32,178 nucleotides of DNA. Origin: Candidatus Angelobacter sp. Gp1-AA117. GTDB lineage: Bacteria > Acidobacteriota > Terriglobia > Terriglobales > Acidobacteriaceae. The notes beneath the pieces are model-generated. The model was given only the letters and a program-made list of their open reading frames with translations. It ran no database searches and had not been told where the DNA came from. Shown here piece by piece: positions 26,353 through 32,178 of the stretch. The stretch is from contig QHVI01000067.1 in the NCBI GenBank assembly GCA_003223515.1, positions 1-32,178 of the forward strand. The letters run 5' to 3'. Within the stretch, counting starts at the first letter, position 1. Every line of letters starts with the position of its first letter. The position numbers and the translations under genes were made by a program.

Positions 26353-26823
26353 TCAGGCGATGCGGCGGCCCTCACGCATATTGCGATCGCGGTCGATCAC
26401 CTCCACGTCACCTCTTGCCCGGCTGCGGCGGCCAGCCATGCCGAACAGGCCCAGCAGACCCAGCAATCCCCACATTCCATATCCACTGCCATTGCTGGAG
26501 GCCTTCTGCGTGCCGTTGTTGTTGCCGTTGCGGTCAGACTGATTGCGGTCCATATCGCTCTGGCTGGTGGCGGTGCTGCCGGCCTCTCTGCGGTCGGTCT
26601 GGTCTTTCTGGTCAGTCCTCGTCTCTGAGGAGTTCATCTGGTCGCGACTCTGGTTGGCATTCACGCCGCTGTTGGCATTGCCGTTATCGGGTGATGCCTG
26701 GGTTGAAGAAGAAGTGTTTTGCGTCCCTGCCGGGCTTTGATCCTGTGGCCTGTCCTGCGCTACCACCGGAATGGCCGACAGCGCCAGGCCGAGTACACCA
26801 ATCTTTAACCAACGAATATCCAT
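26353..26823 (-). CDS. Exported low-complexity protein with WGxxGxxG-type C-terminal helix
   Basis: A 156-residue protein from the ATG at 26823, with GGGAG 5 bases upstream; a start 16 codons further up lacks one and is not used. A signal peptide (to about 23, ending VVAQ) is followed by about 85 residues rich in Asn, Ser, Gln, Asp and Thr with no fold. Then comes YGMWGLLGLLGLFGMAGRR, a WGxxGxxG helix followed by basic residues, the layout of small surface or cell-envelope proteins with a C-terminal membrane/sorting helix. Unusually, about 22 charged residues follow (ARGDVEVIDRDRNMREGRR), longer than the usual short basic end. Function unknown. Confidence 0.7.
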   Translation of the reverse strand: MDIRWLKIGVLGLALSAIPVVAQDRPQDQSPAGTQNTSSSTQASPDNGNANSGVNANQSRDQMNSSETRTDQKDQTDRREAGSTATSQSDMDRNQSDRNGNNNGTQKASSNGSGYGMWGLLGLLGLFGMAGRRSRARGDVEVIDRDRNMREGRRIA

Positions 26824-26991
26824 TGCTGCTCCCTTTATGCCATTGAGCGGGAAGCGGCAGAATAATGGCACTGCTCCCTCAGCAGCGTCCCTGCGCTATG
26901 CTTCTCGCTTGAATGAATTGAATTCTTACTAGTTCCGATGATGACTTCGAAGGTATGAGATGCCAAAATTCGCGAATGGCCCCGGAAAATC

Positions 26992-27016
26992 GAGGGCAGA
27001 GAGTATCTCCGCCCTC
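26992..27016 (-). terminator. Intrinsic terminator after the small two-cysteine gene
   Basis: On the minus strand GAGGGCGGAGA and TCTCTGCCCTC pair over eleven bases (one G:U) around a three-base loop, followed by GATTTT. It lies 15 bases past the stop at 27031. The stem is better paired on the minus strand than the plus, which fits this gene. Confidence 0.7.
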
Positions 27017-27030
27017 AAGATCAACTTCGG

Positions 27031-27273
27031 TTACGGGCACAGCTTGTCGAGTAGCGAAATGCCCAGCTTTACAGCATCCCTGATCTTTTGAGGTATCAGC
27101 GGAAAACTTACAACCAACTCCAGAATTGGCCGGAGGACGCTCTTGTAAAAGGGGCAGAACTGCGGCAATGCTGCCGCGGGCGCCACTGATGCAGCAGCAT
27201 GAGCAGGGTGGGCCTGGTGAAATTTGTCAATTGCCGCTTCGATTTGTTCCGAGGTCATTGCATGATCAGCCAT
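27031..27273 (-). CDS. Small two-cysteine protein of unknown function
   Basis: About 80 residues from ATG 27273, with GGAG 6 bases upstream; starts at 27285 and 27342 are possible but less supported. The N-terminal part (MADHAMTSEQIEAAIDKFHQ) is a charged helix, followed by an Ala/His/Pro linker. The C-terminal part begins LPQFCPFYKSVLRPILELVV and ends ISLLDKLCP, an amphipathic stretch framed by two CP pairs. A good terminator follows the stop, so this is a real transcription unit. The leader-plus-hydrophobic-core shape resembles small secreted or RiPP-like peptides, but no modification enzyme or transporter is nearby. No family is recognised. Confidence 0.65.
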   Translation of the reverse strand: MADHAMTSEQIEAAIDKFHQAHPAHAAASVAPAAALPQFCPFYKSVLRPILELVVSFPLIPQKIRDAVKLGISLLDKLCP

Positions 27274-27436
27274 ACTTTTCTCCATCTTGAATTTCTTGCT
27301 TGTGTGTCGATCCCGACAAACAGCAATGTGTCTAATATGCAAACGGAATCAAGGTGACAAATCCTTTTACGGTGAGTTAGCTCCGGAATGGTCGCGGTTA
27401 GGCACACTTTGTAATATTTGTGTTTAGATATTTCTA

Positions 27437-29359
27437 ATGCTCCAACTCTCTCAAGCCGGTAAACGCTTCGGCCCCAAGGTTCTCTTCCAGGAGCTTGACT
27501 GGCTTATTACGCCTCGCGACCGCGTTGGACTGGTGGGCGCAAACGGCACCGGAAAAACCACGCTGCTGAAAGTTCTCGCCGGAATCGAGGGACTCGACTA
27601 CGGCATGATCACGCGCCAGCGTGGCACCAACACCGGCTACCTTCCTCAGGACGGACTCACGCTCTCCGGCAGAACTGTTTTTGCCGAGTGTCTTTCGGTC
27701 TTCAGTGACATTCATGCCATGCAGCGCGAACAGGAAGAACTTGCCCATCGCATGGCCGAGGTGGAGGACTCGAGCCCTGAGTACATGCAGATTGCCGAGA
27801 GATTTCACCGCATCCAGGCTGAGCTGCACTCCCGCAATGGATACAGCATTGAAGCCGGGGTAGGAGCGGTGCTCAACGGCCTGGGCTTCAGAAAAGAAGA
27901 CTGGGAGCGGCGCACTGAGGAATTTTCCGGCGGATGGCAGATGCGCATCGCCTTGGCCAAGCTCCTGCTGCAGCAGCCCAACCTGCTGTTGCTTGACGAG
28001 CCTACGAATCATCTCGACCTCGAATCGCGCAACTGGCTGGAGCAGTATTTGTCTGAATACCCCTATGCCTACGTCCTGATCTCCCACGATCGTTACTTTC
28101 TCGATGTAACCGTAGGCAAGATCGCCGAAATCTGGAACAAGCAGGTGACCTTCTACTCCGGAAATTACGAGAAGTTTCTGGTGCAGAAAGCCGGGCGCCG
28201 CGCCCAGCTTGAGGCGGCGCACCGCAACCAGCAGGACAAGATCGACCAGCTTCAGGCCTTTATCAACCGCTTCCGCTATCAGGCCACCAAGGCCAAGCAG
28301 GTGCAGAGCCGGATCAAAGAGCTGGAGCGCATGGAGAAGATCGAGATACCTCCGGAAGAGAAGGCCATTCACTTCTCTTTCCCGCAGCCTCCGGCGAGCG
28401 GCAGGCTGGTAGCGGAAGGCATCAGCCTCGCCAAGAGCTACGGGCCCAAGCAGGTTTTCTCCGGGGTGAACTTTGTGATCGAGCGCGGCGACCGCATTGC
28501 CCTGGTCGGAGTGAATGGAGCCGGCAAGTCAACCCTGATCAAGCTGCTCGCCGGCCTGGAGCCATCCACTGCGGGCGAGATTCGCCTGGGCCATAACGTT
28601 GACGTGGATTATTTCGCGCAAGACCAGTACAAGACATTGAATCCTGAGGCGCGGCTGCTCGACGATCTCTTTGAAGCCGCTCCGCGTTCCACCCAGACCG
28701 AGCTGCGCAACCTGCTGGGCTGCTTCCTCTTCTCTGAAGATGACGTTTTCAAAACCGTGAAGGTCCTCTCCGGCGGTGAACGCAACCGCTATGCGCTGGC
28801 CCGCATGCTGCTGCATCCGTCGAATTTTCTGCTGCTCGACGAGCCTACCAACCATCTCGACCTGCGCGCCAAAGATGTTCTGCTGGAATCATTGCAGAAA
28901 TTTACCGGAACGGTGGTCTTCGTCTCTCACGACCGTTATTTCATTGACAAGCTGGCCACGCGCATCTTCGAAGCCGGCAACGGACAGGTAGAGGTCTTCC
29001 CCGGCAATTATGAAGACTACCTGTGGCGCAAGCAGAACCAGAACGGAGTTGCGCCTGAAACCGCCGTGAGCGCGCTTGCAAAACCGTCTGTGTCTGAAGA
29101 AGACCCAGCCGGGGAAGCACGCCAGAAACGCCTGAACCCCATCAGGCTGCGCCAGATGAAAGAGCGCTGCCAGGAACTGGAAGAAGAGATCGCGCGCCTT
29201 GAAACCGCCATTGCCGATACCGAAACTGCCCTTCAAAGCTTCGTCAGCGTAGAAGAAACCAAACGCCAGACCGACGCCCTGGAACAATACAAATCCGGCC
29301 TCTCGGCCCGCATGAAGGAGTGGGAAAAGTTAGCTTCAGTACTGGAAACAGCAGAATAG
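27437..29359 (+). CDS. ABC-F family ATPase (ribosome-associated)
   Basis: A 640-residue cytosolic protein with two ABC domains and no membrane part. Domain 1: GANGTGKTT (34-42), FSGGW signature (163-167), LLLLDEPTNHLD (183-194). Linker about 245-310 is helical and basic (INRFRYQATKAKQVQSRIKE), the P-site tRNA interaction region of ABC-F proteins. Domain 2: GVNGAGKST (358-366), LSGGE (444-448), LLLDEPTNHLD (465-475). A C-terminal coiled coil spans about 568-640 (MKERCQELEEEIARLETAI). These proteins act on stalled or antibiotic-bound ribosomes; size and the C-terminal coil resemble YdiF/Uup types. No antibiotic-resistance context is visible. The start has a weak ribosome site. Confidence 0.93.
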   Translation: MLQLSQAGKRFGPKVLFQELDWLITPRDRVGLVGANGTGKTTLLKVLAGIEGLDYGMITRQRGTNTGYLPQDGLTLSGRTVFAECLSVFSDIHAMQREQEELAHRMAEVEDSSPEYMQIAERFHRIQAELHSRNGYSIEAGVGAVLNGLGFRKEDWERRTEEFSGGWQMRIALAKLLLQQPNLLLLDEPTNHLDLESRNWLEQYLSEYPYAYVLISHDRYFLDVTVGKIAEIWNKQVTFYSGNYEKFLVQKAGRRAQLEAAHRNQQDKIDQLQAFINRFRYQATKAKQVQSRIKELERMEKIEIPPEEKAIHFSFPQPPASGRLVAEGISLAKSYGPKQVFSGVNFVIERGDRIALVGVNGAGKSTLIKLLAGLEPSTAGEIRLGHNVDVDYFAQDQYKTLNPEARLLDDLFEAAPRSTQTELRNLLGCFLFSEDDVFKTVKVLSGGERNRYALARMLLHPSNFLLLDEPTNHLDLRAKDVLLESLQKFTGTVVFVSHDRYFIDKLATRIFEAGNGQVEVFPGNYEDYLWRKQNQNGVAPETAVSALAKPSVSEEDPAGEARQKRLNPIRLRQMKERCQELEEEIARLETAIADTETALQSFVSVEETKRQTDALEQYKSGLSARMKEWEKLASVLETAE

Positions 29360-29374
29360 TAACTGAGTTCAACG

Positions 29375-31990
29375 TTAATACGTATGAACTTCATTGGTTT
29401 CCTTTGCGCCCGTCGTGTCCTTTGCGGTCAAAACGGATTTGCTATCCTCCACCATCTCCGTCTCCACCGCTACCACCGGCAAAAACACCACAAAACATGT
29501 CCCATGCCGCAGCGGGTCCACGCTGCTGCGCACACGGATGCTTCCGCCGTGTTTGTGAACGATGCCCTGGCTTACCCACAAGCCCAGCCCTGTGCCTTTC
29601 GAGCCCTTGGTGGTAAAGAATGGTTCGAAGATGCGCGGCAGATTTTCTATGGCAATACCCGGCCCATTGTCGGCCATGGTGATACGAATTCCCAATCGGC
29701 CCTGTGCTCCGGTTGTCTGCCGCACCCGCACTGCGATTGCGCCCGAATCAGAAAGCGCTTCCACGGCGTTCAACACCAGGTTGGAAAATACCTGCCGCAA
29801 CTCGCCGGGATAGCATTGCAGCTCCGTCGCCGGCGCATACTGCCGGTGAACGATCACAGCCTTTTCCGCCAGCTTGCGGTCGAAGGTGTTGAGCACCTCT
29901 TCCAGCACTCCGGCAATGGAAACCATCACCGGCGAAGAGACTTCGCGATAGAAGGCCAGAGTCTGCCTGGTGATGTGCACCACGCGATGCAATTCGGCCT
30001 CCGCCGTCCTGATGTGCTGCAGGGCGCGCTCCGGCAGGTGGGGCGTGCTGCGCAGCAGGTACATTACATGGCTGATGACCTCCAGCGGATTATTGATCTC
30101 GTGGGCGATGCTGGCGGCCAGTCTTCCTGTAGCAGCCAGTTTTTCCGAATGGCGCAACGCCTCTTCTGCGGTCTTGCGCGGGGTCACATCCATGGCCACG
30201 CCCATCATGCGCACGGGAATGCCGCTCATCACTATTGTCTGGCCGCGGGCCTCCAGCCAGTGGGTAGTTTTGTCGGAGCAGATCACCCTGTATTGCACGT
30301 TGTAGTCGCTGCAGCTGACCAGTGCCTGCGTGATGGAGCTGTGCACATGCTGCCGGTCTTCAGGATGGATGCTCTCCATCCACACGTCATAGCGATGATC
30401 GAACTGCTCCGGCTCAATGCCGTGCAGGCGGCAAATCTCGTCAGACCACGTGAGCGCGCCGCCCTGCAGATCCCACTCCCACATGCCGATGCCGACGCAG
30501 CGCTGGGCCAGTTGCATGGTCTCTTTGCTGCGCTGCAGGGCGTCCTGCGTGCGCTTGATCTGCTCGATCTGCTCCTGCGCTTCACGGTAGAGCCGCACGT
30601 TGTCGATAGCCACGGATGCCATATGCGTAAGCTGCACCAGGATGGCCTCATCATCTTCAGAGAATGCTCCGTTGATCTTGCCGGAAAGCTGGATCAGACC
30701 AAGATTCCGGCCATCGCGGGTAAGCAGCGGCGCGGCCAGCCAACCGTCATGTGGAGCATTGAACTTCATCATCGAGTGCCACGGAGATAATGGAGATAAA
30801 GGATGACTGCCTTCCGCATTGGCGGTGATCCGCACCGGCTTATTGAACGGCAACATCCCCGGGCGCTCCTGCGGGAACTGCACCGCTGATTGCCCATCTG
30901 CACTTGAGGAACAGGTGATGCTCTGGCTCCAGTCACCTTTGGGCAGCAATGTGGTGAAGGCCTGCCGCGCTCCAATGATGCTGCGGGCCTGGTCGGTAAT
31001 CACCTGCAGCAGGGAATCCAGTGAGAGCACTGAGTTGATCTGCAGAGAAGCCTCAGCCAGAGAACGCAACACCGCCGTGCGATGCTGCTCCGCTGCCAGG
31101 GTCTCCAACGACGTATGGTAGAGGCGCGCATTCTCCAGCGCGTTGGCTGCCTGGCGCACGTAAAGCTCGACCAGTCGCGCCTGCCGCTCAGTAGGCGAAT
31201 GGGGCTTTCTGAAATATGTGACCACTGCGCCCAGCGGCTCGCCCCGGCTGTTGATGATAGGCGCGCTGAACACTGCGCGGAATCCCACCTGCGTGGCTGC
31301 ATCAATAAAGGGAAAATAAGTTCCGGGACTTTCAATGTCTTCGATCAGGGTGCGCCGGTGCATGGCAAAGAAATTTGCCGGGATATCGCCAAATAATCTG
31401 ACCTGCTCGGCGGTGAAGCCCGCATAGGTCTCGACGCGCAGCAGATTGCTGCCCGCGCCGGGCAGCAGCAGGAGCATGGCCAGGTCGGTTTTCTGCAGAG
31501 CAGCGATGGCATGCAGCACGCCATTCAGCAACTGCTGCCGCTCCAGGCTGCTGGAAAGGCTCACGCTCAATTCATGAAAGCGCTTCAGGTCGGTGCGTTG
31601 CGAGTCCAGTTCATCGCGTAGGCGGGCAAGGTCGGTGCTCAGGTGTCCGGCAAGCATCTCTGCCGCAGACCATTTTTCCCGCGCGTAGCCGACCACCAGA
31701 GTTACTGCGACCAGCAGAATGGACCAGAGCACACTGTTGGCATGGCCATCCACCGGTGGATGCAGATGCGAGAACCACGCGAGTGCGGCAACGTTGAGCA
31801 GCGCCCCCACCAGCGCAGGCAGTAATCCGCCAATGGCCGCCGAGATCAGTGCCGCCACGGTGAACAACACGCCAACACGATTGTGCAGTAGAGACCAACT
31901 GGTGCTGGTGAGCTGCCATGCCGCCAGTGGCAGAAGAAGAGTAACAACCCAAGCCGCAATCCGCAGCCGGGACGCAGGGGAGGAATGCAT
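29375..31990 (-). CDS. Membrane sensor histidine kinase (GAF-GAF-PAS-HisKA-HATPase)
   Basis: An 871-residue kinase. N-terminal membrane region with three to four helices (about 10-103), a short coiled linker, GAF 1 (about 145-288), GAF 2 (about 303-465), PAS with PAC (about 487-605; WTWS-like TWSDEICRLHGIEPEQ), HisKA with His630 in SIAHEINNPLEV, and HATPase with N741 in NLVLNAVEA, DNGPGI (774-779) and GTGLGL (799-804). It should autophosphorylate and pass phosphate to a response regulator, but none is encoded beside it. Residues about 852-865 are encoded by a dispersed repeat, and residues about 395-405 inside GAF 2 look repeat-derived too. Its stop lies 15 bases from the convergent ABC-F gene. 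Confidence 0.93.
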   Translation of the reverse strand: MHSSPASRLRIAAWVVTLLLPLAAWQLTSTSWSLLHNRVGVLFTVAALISAAIGGLLPALVGALLNVAALAWFSHLHPPVDGHANSVLWSILLVAVTLVVGYAREKWSAAEMLAGHLSTDLARLRDELDSQRTDLKRFHELSVSLSSSLERQQLLNGVLHAIAALQKTDLAMLLLLPGAGSNLLRVETYAGFTAEQVRLFGDIPANFFAMHRRTLIEDIESPGTYFPFIDAATQVGFRAVFSAPIINSRGEPLGAVVTYFRKPHSPTERQARLVELYVRQAANALENARLYHTSLETLAAEQHRTAVLRSLAEASLQINSVLSLDSLLQVITDQARSIIGARQAFTTLLPKGDWSQSITCSSSADGQSAVQFPQERPGMLPFNKPVRITANAEGSHPLSPLSPWHSMMKFNAPHDGWLAAPLLTRDGRNLGLIQLSGKINGAFSEDDEAILVQLTHMASVAIDNVRLYREAQEQIEQIKRTQDALQRSKETMQLAQRCVGIGMWEWDLQGGALTWSDEICRLHGIEPEQFDHRYDVWMESIHPEDRQHVHSSITQALVSCSDYNVQYRVICSDKTTHWLEARGQTIVMSGIPVRMMGVAMDVTPRKTAEEALRHSEKLAATGRLAASIAHEINNPLEVISHVMYLLRSTPHLPERALQHIRTAEAELHRVVHITRQTLAFYREVSSPVMVSIAGVLEEVLNTFDRKLAEKAVIVHRQYAPATELQCYPGELRQVFSNLVLNAVEALSDSGAIAVRVRQTTGAQGRLGIRITMADNGPGIAIENLPRIFEPFFTTKGSKGTGLGLWVSQGIVHKHGGSIRVRSSVDPLRHGTCFVVFLPVVAVETEMVEDSKSVLTAKDTTGAKETNEVHTY
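29397..29434. repeat. TTTGCG-type repeat inside the 3' end of the kinase gene
   Basis: CCTTTGCGCCCGTCGTGTCC then TTTGCGGTCAAAAC is a full member of the dispersed family. It encodes the last residues of the kinase on the minus strand (about SVLTAKDTTGAKET), a part beyond the HATPase domain. Confidence 0.65.
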
Positions 31991-31997
31991 TTTCTTA

Positions 31998-32020
31998 CGT
32001 CTCCAGATACACCGGAGACG
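31998..32020 (-). promoter_or_regulatory. Hairpin overlapping the kinase ribosome site
   Basis: CGTCTCC and GGAGACG form a perfect seven-base stem with a nine-base loop. On the minus strand the GGAG, the only ribosome-site-like sequence, lies in the 3' arm, 10 bases before the ATG at 31990. Folding would hide it, so translational control is possible. Confidence 0.4.
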
Positions 32021-32111
32021 AAGTGGCCAATGCAGAATAACACGGATTAGAGTGGATAACCGTGGCCCGAAAGGACTAGTCCGGATATCAGGAATCGCAA
32101 CCTAATCCATG

Positions 32112-32143
32112 AACCGCAAAGGATGCGAAGGGCGCAAAGGAAA
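32112..32143. repeat. TTTGCG-type dispersed repeat, inverted copy
   Basis: AACCGCAAAGGATGCGAAGG followed by GCGCAAAGGAAA is the reverse complement of the family core (compare 7925-7957). It lies upstream of the kinase gene near the window end. Confidence 0.6.
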
Positions 32144-32178
32144 GTTGTGTGTTGGCATTGACCTATTCGCGTTATTCG

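Overview
The window looks like a chromosomal segment of an Acidobacteriota bacterium, probably class Terriglobia. The best evidence is two adjacent genes for the VWFA-related domain that is largely confined to Acidobacteria. A SpoIVB-like (S55) serine peptidase in an apparently non-spore-forming context, a metal-type KdsA implying a Gram-negative outer membrane, and many short intergenic repeats also fit. The assignment is inferred from protein families and repeats; no rRNA or tRNA gene, CRISPR array, integrase or transposase was seen.

Layout. 1-356: hairpin-rich repeat DNA. 357-2564 (-): secreted beta-propeller protein. 2965-3569 (+): Phd/YefM antitoxin followed by a ParE/RelE toxin broken by a one-base frameshift. 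3667-5496 (-): exported S55 peptidase, divergent from two tandem VWFA-domain genes (5586-7872, +). 7984-8712 (-): ZIP metal transporter. 9049-10134 (-): YchF ATPase. 10348-11762 (-): moxR-type ATPase overlapping a DUF4149 membrane protein. 12036-12458 (-): small uncharacterised protein. 12611-13313 (+): Gp49/HigB-type toxin with XRE antitoxin, preceded by a perfect palindrome over the likely promoter. 13435-16044 (-): pyrG-kdsA (CTP and KDO-8-phosphate synthesis, both feeding CMP-KDO and LPS). 16414-17892 (+): exported beta-lactamase-fold protein lacking its catalytic Ser and Lys.

18360-25299 (+) is the most interesting block: a cellulose-synthase-like GT2 with a C-terminal PilZ domain, a TPR/beta-barrel outer-membrane protein, an ArnT/PMT-like GT39 enzyme with a periplasmic beta-rich tail, and a DPM/GtrB-like GT2. 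Overlapping reading frames tie the first three together. It reads as a c-di-GMP-responsive exopolysaccharide synthesis and export line that uses a lipid-linked sugar, without BcsB or BcsZ.

25570-27273 (-) holds three small genes: a protein with a Ser/Arg-rich tail, an exported WGxxGxxG-type protein and a small two-cysteine protein. 27437-29359 (+) is an ABC-F ATPase and 29375-31990 (-) a membrane GAF-GAF-PAS histidine kinase converging on it. Several short repeat families recur between genes; one appears to have supplied the last codons of the kinase.
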